Source: Hymenobacter crusticola
GTDB lineage: Bacteria; Bacteroidota; Bacteroidia; Cytophagales; Hymenobacteraceae
Length of the DNA: 64,000 nucleotides
Assembly (NCBI RefSeq): GCF_002154225.1
Contig: NZ_MTSE01000012.1
Coordinates: forward strand, 1-64,000
Direction of reading: 5' to 3'
Part shown: positions 34,774-43,215 of the stretch, piece by piece
Numbering within the stretch: the stretch's first letter is position 1
Layout of the letters: the number at the start of each line of letters is the position of its first letter
Translations under genes and position numbers: made by a program
Notes under the pieces: model-generated
The model's input: only the letters and a program-made list of their open reading frames with translations
Databases searched by the model: none
Told to the model about the DNA's origin: nothing

Positions 34774-37281
34774 CTACTCGGTGCGAGTTTCTTTGCGCGA
34801 GGGGATGCCGAGCTTTTTCATGCGGGCTTCCAGCGTAGTGGCTTTCACGCCGAGCAGCACGGCGGCCCCACGCGGCCCTCTGATGCGGTAGTTGGTTTGG
34901 GTGAGGGCAGTCAGGATGCTGTCGCGCATGGTGTCCTGCATGGGCTTCACTTCCGGGCGGGCGGGTGCGCTGGGCGTTAGGGGCGCGGCGAGCTGCAAGG
35001 TCGGGGGCGCGGACAAAATGGCGGCGCGCTCCAGCACGTTTTCCAGCTCCCGGATATTGCCCGGCCAGGCGTAGTGCTGGATTTGCTGCAAAGAGGCGTT
35101 GGCAATGCTGGTGAAGGGCTTGCCGAGCTTCTGGCTGAGCTTGCGCAGAAAATAGGTGGCCAGCGGCAGCAGGTCGTCGGGCCGGGTGCGGAGCGGGGGT
35201 AGTTCCAGCGGAAACACGTTGAGCCGGTAGTAGAGGTCGGCGCGGAAGCGACCGGCGGCCACCTCTGCGGCCAGTTCTCGGTTGGTGGCGGCGATGATGC
35301 GCACATTCACCCGGAGCGGGCCTTTGCCGCCGATGCGCTCAACCTCTTTTTCCTGGAGCACGCGCAGCAGCTTGGCTTGCAGCTCCAGGGGTAGCTCACC
35401 GATTTCATCCAGAAACAAAGTGCTGCCGTGGGCTAGCTCAAACTTGCCGATGCGCCGCTCGGTGGCGCCGGTGTAGCTGCCTTTTTCGTGGCCGAACAGC
35501 TCCGACTCCATGAGCTGCGGGGGCAGCGCGGCGCAGTTTACTTTCACCATCGTGCGGGCGCTGCGCGGCGAGCGGTTGTGCACGGCGCGGGCAATCAACT
35601 CCTTGCCGGTGCCGGTTTCGCCCAGCAGCAGCACAGTAGCATCGGTGGGCGCTACCTGGCCTACTCCCCGCAGCACGGCTAGCAGCGCCGGACTGGTGCC
35701 AATGATTTCCTCGAAGTTGTGGCTGGTTTTCAGCTCCTCGCTGAGGTAGGTTTTCTCCTGCTCTAGCTGCTCGCTCAGCAGGCGGATGCGCTCGTAGGCC
35801 AGCAGGTTGTCCAGGGCCACGGCGAGCTGTTCAGCCAGCTCTTGCAGGAGCTGTAAGTCTTTGGCCGTGTACGCGTAAGCGGCCTTGCTAGCGACGATGA
35901 GCACGATGGCAGGCTGGTCCTTGAGCCGGATGGGCACCGACATAGAGGACTTGAGCTGGAGCAAGTTGCCGTAGTAGCGCGTTACTGGGTTGAGCTCGCG
36001 CGCTTGGGCAGCGGCTTCCCCGACGTTGAGCAAGGGGCGTTGTAACCAAGAATCCAGCCCGTCTAGGAGGCGTGCGGCCTCTTCGGTGCTTTCGGGCTGG
36101 GGAATGACTTCAAGTGGCAGAAGCTGAAAGCGGCCGCCTAGGTTGCCGACGGTGGCATCCATGGCGCTGGGGTGACGCAATACGCGCCCAACTCGGTAGA
36201 AACTAAGCAAATCAAGAGGTAGTAGCTCGCTGATGGCGGCCGCTACCTGGGGCGCTATTTCGGCGATGTCGCGGCCGTTGCGAAAGGCGCTAGCCACGGA
36301 TAGTTCGGTGGCTTTCACTTGCCGGCGGCTCTCCAACTCTTCGTAGGCCAGTAGGTTATCTAGGGCCAGCGCTATCTGGGGGATGATGAGGCTGATGGCG
36401 GCGTAGTCATCGGCCGTAAACCCGGCGGCGGCCGTGGTGCCCAGTTGCAGGCTGGTGAAGGTGCGCTGCTGCAACACCACCGGAAAAAACGCCATCGACT
36501 GAATGCCGAAGGTCTCGCCGATGGCCCGGGCCATGCTGAATTCCTGGCTCAGAGTCTCGAAGGCCGCCCCGCTGAAAATGCCTTGTCGCTCGCCCAACTC
36601 AACGGCCGTGGGGTGCGCGAGCATGCTCAGCCGCTCGGCGGGCGTATCGGGGCCTAGGAGTTCGGGCAGGCGCACCCGCTCAAAGGTGCCCTGGGGCGTG
36701 CGGCGCAGCAGCATCCAGTAAAAAATCTGCTCTTCGGGCTGGCTCAGGCACAGGTTGAGCACGTTGATGGGCACGAACTGGTTGACCTGCGTGGCAATGG
36801 CGCGGCACAGTTGCTCGCGGTCGTGCAGCGTGGCAATGGCCTCATTCACGGCCATTTGAGTCTGCTGCTGCTGGCGCAGTTTGGCTTCCTGGCTGTGGGC
36901 GTGGCGGTAGCGGGCAATTTCGAGGGCCGCCAGCACGTCCCGCTCGCGGAAGGGCTTGTTGAGGAAGCCGTAGGGCTCAGTCACTTTCGCCGCGGCCAAC
37001 ACGTCGTCGGTGAGGTTGGCCGATAGGAACACGAAGGGAATGCGCTGCTGATTTAGCCAGTGCGCTAGCTCGATACCGGTTTCCGCACCTTTCAGAAAGA
37101 TGTCCAGCAAGACCACGCTGGGCCGCGCTTCGGCCACTATGGCCCGCGCCTCGGCACCCGACTCGGCCAGCCCGAGCACCTGGTAGCCCGCCGCTTCCAG
37201 AATATCGCCTAGGTCATTAGCAATCAAGAACTCATCTTCTACGATGAGCACAAGGGCGGCGGATTCGGCGGGTGCGCGCAT
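34774..37281 (-). CDS. Sigma-54-type response regulator: REC-GAF-GAF-AAA+-HTH
   Basis: An 835-residue regulator. ATG 37281 gives MRAPAESAALVLIVEDEFLI; an upstream TTG adds only 11 residues. REC (10-125) has the acidic pair VEDE, phospho-Asp in VVLLDIFLKG and Lys in FLNKPFRERD. Two GAF-like regions follow (about 150-320 and 340-500). The AAA+ domain has Walker A GETGTGKELIARAVH, GSYTGA where canonical activators have GAFTGA, and Walker B TLFLDEIGELP. The end has a Fis-type helix-turn-helix (AAVLLGVKATTLEARMKKLG). It probably activates sigma-54 promoters when phosphorylated by the convergent HisKA_2 kinase. Confidence 0.93.
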   Translation of the reverse strand: MRAPAESAALVLIVEDEFLIANDLGDILEAAGYQVLGLAESGAEARAIVAEARPSVVLLDIFLKGAETGIELAHWLNQQRIPFVFLSANLTDDVLAAAKVTEPYGFLNKPFRERDVLAALEIARYRHAHSQEAKLRQQQQTQMAVNEAIATLHDREQLCRAIATQVNQFVPINVLNLCLSQPEEQIFYWMLLRRTPQGTFERVRLPELLGPDTPAERLSMLAHPTAVELGERQGIFSGAAFETLSQEFSMARAIGETFGIQSMAFFPVVLQQRTFTSLQLGTTAAAGFTADDYAAISLIIPQIALALDNLLAYEELESRRQVKATELSVASAFRNGRDIAEIAPQVAAAISELLPLDLLSFYRVGRVLRHPSAMDATVGNLGGRFQLLPLEVIPQPESTEEAARLLDGLDSWLQRPLLNVGEAAAQARELNPVTRYYGNLLQLKSSMSVPIRLKDQPAIVLIVASKAAYAYTAKDLQLLQELAEQLAVALDNLLAYERIRLLSEQLEQEKTYLSEELKTSHNFEEIIGTSPALLAVLRGVGQVAPTDATVLLLGETGTGKELIARAVHNRSPRSARTMVKVNCAALPPQLMESELFGHEKGSYTGATERRIGKFELAHGSTLFLDEIGELPLELQAKLLRVLQEKEVERIGGKGPLRVNVRIIAATNRELAAEVAAGRFRADLYYRLNVFPLELPPLRTRPDDLLPLATYFLRKLSQKLGKPFTSIANASLQQIQHYAWPGNIRELENVLERAAILSAPPTLQLAAPLTPSAPARPEVKPMQDTMRDSILTALTQTNYRIRGPRGAAVLLGVKATTLEARMKKLGIPSRKETRTE

Positions 37282-37609
37282 GAGCGTTTGGGCAGGGGTA
37301 GCAGCTGACGGCAAGCGACCGGGGTGTTTAAAATGTGTGGTGCCCAGGGTTTCTTCTTCAGGGGCCTAGGCAGTGAAGGGTAGGCCGTAAAGCTGCCGCT
37401 CGGAGAACATTTATCCAAAAAAATCTCCAATATATTGGATAACCCAACGCGCTGGAGATTTTCATACCCTATCAAATATTGCATTTTTCTGGTAGTAAAT
37501 AGCTGTTTAGCAAGTGGTTTTATTGTAGTAAAGCTGCTATAGGGGGCGCTTGGCACCCATTTGGCAACCCGCCAGGTGACTACCGATTTTCTGCTTTTTC
37601 GCCCACGCT
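37282..37609. other. Intergenic region with nested palindromes
   Basis: Within this 328-base gap AAAATCTCCA (37420-37429) is inverted at 37453-37462, and TCCAATATATTGGA (37426-37439) is a perfect 14-base palindrome that shares its left arm. Two mutually exclusive hairpins or a dimer operator are possible. It lies between the divergent sigma-54-type regulator gene and the first Crp/Fnr gene, so it may serve either. No gene is visible. Confidence 0.45.
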
Positions 37610-38221
37610 ATGCAGGTTCTCCGCGACTACATCGACCAGCAAACCCGCTCCACTATTTCCGACGCCGATTTTGCCCTGGTTATGACCGAGCTGTTGCCTT
37701 ATAGACTTCAAAGAAAGCAATACCTGTTGCAAGCGGGCGAAGTATGTCAATATCAAGCCTTTGTGATGCAGGGTGCGCTGCGCCTGTACTCGGTAGATGC
37801 GCGTGGCAACAAGCACATCCACGTGCTGGGGGTAGAAAGTAGGTGGATAGGCGACCGGGAAAGCTGGTCGCAACTCACCCCCTCGCCCTACTACATCGAT
37901 GCCGTGGAAGATTCGGAGCTGCTGCTCATCAACTGCCCGCAGGCGCAGGGACTCGTGCGCACCGTGCCGCTGGTGGCCGAGCTGGTGCGTATCCAGGACG
38001 AGCGCAACGCAATTGCCACCCAAAAGCGCCTGCACGATGCCATTTCGTGCTCGGCCGAGGAGCGCTACGCCGCCTTCATCGCCCAGCATCCTACTTATGT
38101 GCAGCGGTTTTCGCAGCTCATGATTGCCTCTTACCTAGGCATTTCGCCCGAAACCCTGAGCCGCATCCGCGCCAAGCTGCCACCTGTTTCGGCGGCCGTA
38201 GTTGGCAGGCCTGGGGGCTGA
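37610..38221 (+). CDS. Crp/Fnr-family regulator A
   Basis: A 203-residue regulator. Residues 1-130 form a cyclic-nucleotide-binding-type beta roll (RKQYLLQAGEVCQYQAFVMQGALRLYSVDARGNKHIHVLGVESRWIGDRESW). The C-terminal helix-turn-helix includes FSQLMIASYLGISPETLSRIRAKL. The recognition helix ETLSR has the Glu, Ser and Arg positions that E. coli FNR uses to read TTGAT. There is no N-terminal cysteine cluster, so it is not an iron-sulphur oxygen sensor of the E. coli type, and no cAMP phosphate-binding cassette is obvious. It is a close paralogue of the gene at 38430, separated by a long inverted repeat. A likely candidate to bind the FNR-type boxes of this region. Confidence 0.9.
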   Translation: MQVLRDYIDQQTRSTISDADFALVMTELLPYRLQRKQYLLQAGEVCQYQAFVMQGALRLYSVDARGNKHIHVLGVESRWIGDRESWSQLTPSPYYIDAVEDSELLLINCPQAQGLVRTVPLVAELVRIQDERNAIATQKRLHDAISCSAEERYAAFIAQHPTYVQRFSQLMIASYLGISPETLSRIRAKLPPVSAAVVGRPGG

Positions 38222-38253
38222 GGCATTCTGATGTGGAGTTGGAGTCAGCTTAT

Positions 38254-38381
38254 GGGGCGCCTCACCCCCGGCCCCTCTCCGAAAAGGAGAGGGGAGCCAG
38301 ACGAATTTTAACAATTGCTGCCGCTTACTAGCACTCGGCTCCCCTCTCCTTTTCGGAGAGGGGCCGGGGGTGAGGCGCCCC
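38254..38381. repeat. Perfect 45-bp inverted repeat between two Crp/Fnr genes
   Basis: The arm at 38254-38298 is repeated exactly inverted at 38337-38381. Each arm also contains its own hairpin (CCCCTCTCC gaaa GGAGAGGGG). The element is GC-rich and lies between two paralogous Crp/Fnr genes. It belongs to the intergenic repeat set of this window, and would end or block read-through. Confidence 0.92.
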
Positions 38382-38429
38382 GTGAGGCTAGCCTATACAG
38401 TGACTGCTAACGCAATAAATAACAGCACT

Positions 38430-39038
38430 ATGCAAGATTTTCGCACCTATATCGACGCTGGTAGCACTACCCCCGTTTCCGACGCGGACTTTGCGCGTAT
38501 CTGCGCCGCGTTTGGGTTGAAAAAGCTGAAGAAAAGGGCGTTTTTGCTGCGGGCCGGCGAGGTCAGTAAGCACTTTGCCTTCGTGCTGATGGGTGCGGTG
38601 CGCCTGTACAGTGTGGACGACCGGGGCAACGAGCACGTGCTTGGCCTAGGGGTCGAAAACTGCTGGGTAGGCGACCGGGAAAGTTGGGTGCTGCTCACGC
38701 CGTCGCGCTTTTACCTGGAGGCACTGGAAGACAGCAGCTTGCTGCTGATAACGTACGCGCAGATGCAGGAGCTACTCCGCACGGTGCCGGCCTGGGCCGA
38801 GCTGATGCGGGGCGTGGACCGCCGCCACGAGATTGCCGCCCAAAAGCGACTGCAAGCGGCCATTTCCAGCACGGCTGAGGAGCGCTACCTCGCCTTTTTG
38901 GCGCAGCACCCTAGCTACGAGCACCGTTTTTCGCAGCACCTGATTGCGTCCTACCTCGGCATTTTGCCCGAAACGCTGAGCCGCATTCGCACCAAGCTGC
39001 TGGCCGCCAAGGCCCAACCGGCCGCAGTGCTTTCTTGA
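38430..39038 (+). CDS. Crp/Fnr-family regulator B
   Basis: A 202-residue paralogue of the upstream gene. ATG 38430 gives MQDFRTYIDAGSTTPVSDADFARI, which aligns with MQVLRDYIDQQTRSTISDADFALV in regulator A; the longer frame runs into the repeat. Shared blocks include LRAGEVSKHFAFVLMGAVRLYSVDDRGNEHVLGLGVENCWVGDRESW and, at the C-terminus, IASYLGILPETLSRIRTKL with the same ETLSR recognition helix. It presumably reads the same palindrome as A, making a duplicated regulator pair. Its stop lies just before an FNR-type box, which drives the pirin operon but could also be affected by read-through. Confidence 0.9.
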   Translation: MQDFRTYIDAGSTTPVSDADFARICAAFGLKKLKKRAFLLRAGEVSKHFAFVLMGAVRLYSVDDRGNEHVLGLGVENCWVGDRESWVLLTPSRFYLEALEDSSLLLITYAQMQELLRTVPAWAELMRGVDRRHEIAAQKRLQAAISSTAEERYLAFLAQHPSYEHRFSQHLIASYLGILPETLSRIRTKLLAAKAQPAAVLS

Positions 39039-39079
39039 TATAAGTCAAGGAAACCCCCTGGCCTACCTAGCCACCTTTG
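39034..39079 (+). promoter_or_regulatory. FNR-type box plus -7 element for the pirin operon
   Basis: cTTGATATAAGTCAAg (39034-39049) and CACCTTTG (39072-39079), 34 bp centre to centre. The box overlaps the stop codon of the upstream Crp/Fnr gene. The pirin ATG is at 39126. Confidence 0.75.
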
Positions 39080-39125
39080 CACCAGCAGCGCCCCAAGGAA
39101 GGCCCTGCAAACTAGCACGCACGCC

Positions 39126-40043
39126 ATGGCCAAATCCATCATTGCGCAGGTAGGGGGCACCAACGCCCGAGTGGGCAAACTGCTCGTCAACCGGCTGCTA
39201 CCCAGCCGCATGGTAGCCGCCGTGGGCCCGTTCGTTTTTTTGGACCACGTGTACCCTACCCGGTTCGAGCCCCAGGTGCCCAAGGCACCTACCGGCGAAA
39301 CAGCCCACCCCCACCGGGGCATTGCCACTTTCACCTACGTGCTGAGCGGCGCCCTTGAGCACTACGACAGCGCCGGCCACCACGGCGTGGTAGCGGCCGG
39401 CGGCGCGCAGTGGATGAAGGCCGGCCGGGGCGTGCTGCACGACGAAAACCTGAGCCTGGATTTTCAGGCCAAAGGCGGCGTGCTGCACGCGCTGCAATTC
39501 TGGCTAAACCTGCCGGCCCGCCACAAAGCCGAAGCCCCCGACTACCTGGCCCTGCACTCGACGGCGGTGCCCGAAGTGCTGCTGCCCGAGGCGGCCGGTA
39601 GCCTGCGCGTGCTGCTTGGGGCGCTGGGCGATGCCGCGTCGCCGGTGCCTGCCAGCAGCCCGCAGTTTCTGTATCACATGCTGCTCAGCCCCAAAGCCAC
39701 CTTTACCCTCGCCACCAAAGTAGACCTCGACTACGCCGCCTTCGTGCCGGCCGAGCCAGTGCGGCTCAACGGCGAGCCGCACGGTCAGAGCGAATTGGTG
39801 CTGTTTGGGGCCGAGGTCGGCCCCATCACCTTCACCAATCCCAGCATCGAGCCGGTGAGCGTGCTGGTGTTTGGCGGCGAGCCGATACCCGAGCCAGTGG
39901 TGGCCCAGGGGCCTTTCGTGATGAACAGCCACGCGGAAATAGCCACGGCCTACGAAGATTTTTTTGCCGGCGAGTACGGGCAGATTACCTACGAAGTCGT
40001 CACGTCGCCGCAGGATTTATCCACCCGCATCACCCTGCTATGA
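39126..40043 (+). CDS. Pirin-family protein
   Basis: A 305-residue bicupin. The N-terminal cupin carries the iron-ligand set of pirins: ETAHPHRGIATFTYVLSG (two His), then WMKAGRGVLHDE (His and Glu). The C-terminal cupin region begins near 165 (FLYHMLLSPKATFTLATKVDLDYAAF) and ends with the signature NSHAEIATAYEDFFAGEYGQI. Bacterial pirins are iron proteins with quercetinase-like dioxygenase or redox-sensing activity; which applies here is unknown. First gene after an FNR-type promoter; the acetyltransferase gene overlaps its stop by four bases (ATGA), so they are translationally coupled. Confidence 0.93.
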   Translation: MAKSIIAQVGGTNARVGKLLVNRLLPSRMVAAVGPFVFLDHVYPTRFEPQVPKAPTGETAHPHRGIATFTYVLSGALEHYDSAGHHGVVAAGGAQWMKAGRGVLHDENLSLDFQAKGGVLHALQFWLNLPARHKAEAPDYLALHSTAVPEVLLPEAAGSLRVLLGALGDAASPVPASSPQFLYHMLLSPKATFTLATKVDLDYAAFVPAEPVRLNGEPHGQSELVLFGAEVGPITFTNPSIEPVSVLVFGGEPIPEPVVAQGPFVMNSHAEIATAYEDFFAGEYGQITYEVVTSPQDLSTRITLL

Positions 40044-40354
40044 ACCCCGCATACCAAGCCCTCCCCCTCCTCGACAACACCTACGACCAGCAATTTGAGC
40101 TGGAAGTGGCGGACGCTACGGCGCTGGTGCAGTACCAGCTGCACCACCAGTACCTCAGCCTGATACACACCGAAGTGCCCGCTGCCCTGCAAGGCCAAGG
40201 GGTAGGCAGCGCCCTCGTGGAAAAGGTGCTGCGCCAAGCCGACGAGCGCCACCTAACTCTCATTCCGCTGTGCCCCTTTGTGGCACGCTACCTCCACCAG
40301 CACCCCGAGTGGTACCGGCTGGTGGCCCCGGGCTACCGGCCCGCCAATGCTTAG
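40040..40354 (+). CDS. Small GNAT-type N-acetyltransferase (YjdJ-like)
   Basis: A 104-residue protein of the minimal Gcn5-related family. It has LVQYQLHHQYLSLIHTEVPAALQGQGVGSALVEKVLRQADERHLTLIPLCPFVARYLHQHPEW, with the acetyl-CoA loop QGQGVGSALV and the closing CPFVARYLHQHP typical of the group. Its start overlaps the pirin stop. The substrate is unknown; probably co-regulated with pirin by the FNR-type promoter. Confidence 0.88.
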   Translation: MNPAYQALPLLDNTYDQQFELEVADATALVQYQLHHQYLSLIHTEVPAALQGQGVGSALVEKVLRQADERHLTLIPLCPFVARYLHQHPEWYRLVAPGYRPANA

Positions 40355-40405
40355 CAAATAATTCGCTCCTAACTGCTTACTCACATTCTACCTCAACCGA
40401 AACGT

Positions 40406-41001
40406 ATGAAAATAGGAACCATTGGTGCGGGCAATATTGCCCAGGCGTTTGTGCGCCACGCGGCCAAAGCCGGCTTTGAGATTGTCATTAGTAGTAAATC
40501 GGGGCCGCCCTCACCGAGCTGGCGGCTACCCTAGGGCCGGGCGTGCGGGCGGGCACGGTCGAAGAAGCCGTGCAGGCCGACCTCGTGCTGCTGTCGGTGC
40601 CGTGGGATGCCGTGGCCGACGTGCTGGCCCACGTGCCCGCCTGGCAAAACCAGGTGGTCGTGGACACGACCAACGCCATTCATTTCCCCGACTTCACAGC
40701 GCTGGACCTAGGCCCGAAAACCTCATCCGAAATCGTGGCTGAGCAAGCCCCCGGCGCCCGGGTAGTGAAGGGCTTTAATGCAATGGGCGCGGCCATTTTG
40801 GCCCTCGACCCGCACGAGGGGGCAGGCAAGCGGGTCATCTTTATTTCCGGCGATGATGCCTCGACTAAGGCGGAAGTCCTGCACCTGCTCGATGCTATGG
40901 GCTTTGCCGGCATCGACCTAGGCGGGCTGGCTACGGGCGGCCGCTTCCAGCAATTTCCCGGCCCGCTATCTGGCACTAACCTAGTCCAGTTTCCGGTGTA
41001 G
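40406..41001 (+). pseudogene. NADPH-dependent F420-reductase-like gene with a frameshift
   Basis: ATG 40406 starts MKIGTIGAGNIAQAFVRHAAKAGF, a Rossmann motif (GxGNIA), but the frame hits TAG at 40532. The second frame continues with LTELAATLGPGVRAGTVEEAVQADLVLLSVPWDAV and ends in SGTNLVQFPV at 41001. Adding one base at the GGGG run (40501-40504) would join both into a normal-length protein of about 198 residues. So either a one-base deletion has inactivated the gene or the assembly miscounted the G-run. Relatives are NADP-linked F420 or quinone-type reductases. It follows the pirin/GNAT genes by 51 bases and is probably part of the same FNR-type unit. Confidence 0.85.
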
Positions 41002-41075
41002 CGGCGGGCCGCCTGCCGCACTATTTCTTTTTCACCTTGCACCACCACGTGCGCAACCCACAATTTAACAAGCCT

Positions 41076-42047
41076 ATGCAAGCTCCTCCTTTTGCCACCG
41101 ACCAACACATTGACCCGCAGGTAATCGAGTTTCTCAAAGCCCTGAACACCGGCGGGCCCGGCCTCGAAACCCTGCCTGTGCCCGACGCCCGCCAGGTGCT
41201 GGTCGGCGCCCAAGCCTCGGCTAAAGTGAACCTCTCAGGCGTGGAAACCACGCAACGCACCATCGAGCAAGACGGCTACACGGTGCCGCTGCATATCGTG
41301 CGCCCCACCGGCACCGCCGACACGGTGCTACCCGTGTTCATCTTCATCCACGGCGGCGGCTGGGTGCTCGGCGACTTCCCCACCCACCAGCGCATGGTGC
41401 GCGACCTGGTAGTAGAATCAGGTTACGTAGCCGTGTTTGTGGACTACACGCCCAGCCCCGATGCGCAGTATCCACAGGCCATCAACGAAATCTACGCCGC
41501 CACCAAGTGGGTAGCCGAGAATGGCGCCGAAATCAACGTAGATGGTAAGAGCCTAGCTATCGTCGGCAACAGCGTAGGCGGTAACATGACGACCGTGACG
41601 TGCCTGCAAGCCAAGGAGAAAGGCGGCCCGCACATCAAGTTACAAATCCTGATGTGGCCCGTGACCAGCGCGGCCTTCAGCACCGAGTCGTTCGAGCTGT
41701 ATGGCCAGGACCGCTTCCTCACCGCGCCGCTCATGAAGTGGATGTGGAGCACCTACACCACTGACCCCGCCCAGCGCCGGGAAATCTACACGTCGCCCCT
41801 CAACGCGACTTCGGAGCAGTTGGCTGGCCTACCGCCCGCCCTGATTCAGGTAGCTGAGAACGACATTTTGCGCGACGAGGGCGAAGCCTACGGCCGCAAG
41901 CTCAGCGAAGCCGGCGTGCCCGCCACCACCATCCGCTACAACGGCATGATTCACGACTTCGGCCTGCTTAACGCCCTAGCCGAGGTGCCTGCGGTCAGGT
42001 CGCTATTCGTGCACGCCGCGGCCGAACTCAAGAAGCACCTCGGCTAG
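41076..42047 (+). CDS. Alpha/beta hydrolase (HSL-type esterase)
   Basis: A 323-residue cytoplasmic esterase. The oxyanion motif FIHGGGWVLGDF, the nucleophile elbow AIVGNSVGGNM (GxSxG), an acid near LIQVAENDILRDEGEAYGRKL, and the catalytic His in YNGMIHDFGLLNAL are all seen. ATG 41076 begins MQAPPFATDQHIDPQVIEFL; the longer frame from 41037 is less likely. It hydrolyses short acyl esters in known relatives. It follows the broken reductase gene in the same direction by 74 bases. A hairpin lies after the stop. Confidence 0.9.
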   Translation: MQAPPFATDQHIDPQVIEFLKALNTGGPGLETLPVPDARQVLVGAQASAKVNLSGVETTQRTIEQDGYTVPLHIVRPTGTADTVLPVFIFIHGGGWVLGDFPTHQRMVRDLVVESGYVAVFVDYTPSPDAQYPQAINEIYAATKWVAENGAEINVDGKSLAIVGNSVGGNMTTVTCLQAKEKGGPHIKLQILMWPVTSAAFSTESFELYGQDRFLTAPLMKWMWSTYTTDPAQRREIYTSPLNATSEQLAGLPPALIQVAENDILRDEGEAYGRKLSEAGVPATTIRYNGMIHDFGLLNALAEVPAVRSLFVHAAAELKKHLG

Positions 42048-42073
42048 GCATGCCGCGTTGCGTTCGATTCGCT

Positions 42074-42117
42074 CAGCCCCTGCTTTTTGCCCGAGTGAGG
42101 GTGAAAGGCAGGGGCTG
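42074..42117 (+). terminator. Hairpin after the esterase gene
   Basis: CAGCCCCTGC (42074-42083) is inverted at 42108-42117, with a 24-nt loop and no clear T-run. It probably marks the end of the pirin-to-esterase unit. Confidence 0.5.
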
Positions 42118-42187
42118 TTGAATAAGGGGCAGCTACGCAGTGCGCCAGTTCGCGGCACTCTTTCCTACAATCCATCAGCCCCAACTT

Positions 42188-42640
42188 ATGAACCAGTCTT
42201 TCTGGCTATTAGGCACCCTCACACGCATTCTAGCCGACCATGAAACCACCGAAGGCCGCTACGACCTCATTGAGGGCACTTTCCAGCCCGGGGTAGCCAC
42301 GCCGATGCACCGCCACACCACGTATTCCGAGCACTTATTTGTGCTGGAAGGCGAGTTTACTGTGCACACTGAAGCCAAGGTAGTCGTGGTGAAACCAGGC
42401 GAAAACTTCTTTATTCCGCGCGGCACTGTGCATGCCGTAGTAAGTGGCCTGGCACTAGCGCGCGGGCTAGTAGTAGCTTCGCCTAGTGGCTTTGCCCGGC
42501 TCATCAAAGCGGCGGGCACCGTGGCCGACTCGACGGACCTACCCCCTACTACGCCACCCGACATGGAGGCGTTTGCCCGAGCTTCGGCCGAAGTGGGCGA
42601 TGAAGTAGTTGGACCACCTCCATCAATTGGGAGCCGATAA
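42188..42640 (+). CDS. Cupin-domain protein
   Basis: A 150-residue single-cupin protein. ATG 42188 opens MNQSFWLLGTLTRILADHE. The metal-binding core is MHRHTTYSEHLFVLEGEFTVHTE (His, His, Glu) and PGENFFIPRGTVHAV (last His). The remainder is a short helical tail. Cupins of this size act as small dioxygenases, isomerases or sensors; no specific role can be named. It stands between the esterase and a DUF305 gene. Confidence 0.88.
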   Translation: MNQSFWLLGTLTRILADHETTEGRYDLIEGTFQPGVATPMHRHTTYSEHLFVLEGEFTVHTEAKVVVVKPGENFFIPRGTVHAVVSGLALARGLVVASPSGFARLIKAAGTVADSTDLPPTTPPDMEAFARASAEVGDEVVGPPPSIGSR

Positions 42641-42716
42641 GGTAGCTATCGTGCTATTCACCTAGGGGTACCGCCTGCAAATAGCTCATTGTCTACCCCT
42701 CTTACCCTCCTTGCTT

Positions 42717-43193
42717 ATGCCTCTCACCACAAGAAACTTGCTTCTGCTTTCGCTTTTAGCTACTGCACCCTTGCTAGCCGCCCATGCCCAGACGCACGAC
42801 CACCACGGCATGTCGGCCCCAAAAAGCAGCGCACCGCACGCCATGCATTTGATGGCAGATATGACACCGGCTGCCTTAGCACCGAGTTCACCCGCGGCGG
42901 CTTTTCACCAGCAGATGGATTCGGTGATGACAGTCATGGACATTGGCATGAAGCAGATGGGCGGCGTGCCGCCCACTGATATCGACGCCAGCTTTGCGGC
43001 CATGATGGTACCTCACCACCAGGGCGCCGTGGATATGGCCCGCCTGCAACTGCTCTACGGCAAAGACCCCGAGCTGCGCCGGTTAGCTCAGAGTATTATC
43101 GCGGAGCAACAAATTGAGATTCAGCAGATGAATGCCTGGCTGCGCAAGCATGGAGCTGCGGCGGCTACCTCACCTGCCGCCGCGCAACACTGA
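42717..43193 (+). CDS. DUF305-family periplasmic protein
   Basis: A 158-residue protein with signal MPLTTRNLLLLSLLATAPLLAAHAQ. The mature chain is rich in His and Met (THDHHGMSAPKSSAPHAMHLMADM), followed by the DUF305 signature DASFAAMMVPHHQGAVDMARL and a helix LRRLAQSIIAEQQIEIQQMNAWL. DUF305 is a ferritin-like helical bundle often linked to copper or silver handling, and the His/Met-rich segment fits metal binding (inference). The start is ATG 42717; a TTG two codons earlier is less good. The propeller gene begins 22 bases downstream. Confidence 0.88.
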   Translation: MPLTTRNLLLLSLLATAPLLAAHAQTHDHHGMSAPKSSAPHAMHLMADMTPAALAPSSPAAAFHQQMDSVMTVMDIGMKQMGGVPPTDIDASFAAMMVPHHQGAVDMARLQLLYGKDPELRRLAQSIIAEQQIEIQQMNAWLRKHGAAAATSPAAAQH

Positions 43194-43215
43194 CTTTTCC
43201 TTCTAGCTCTTTCCT

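Noticed and set aside
37610..39038. Classical oxygen-sensing FNR
   Set aside because: None of the Crp/Fnr proteins has the N-terminal cysteine cluster that holds a 4Fe-4S centre, so the sensed signal is left open.
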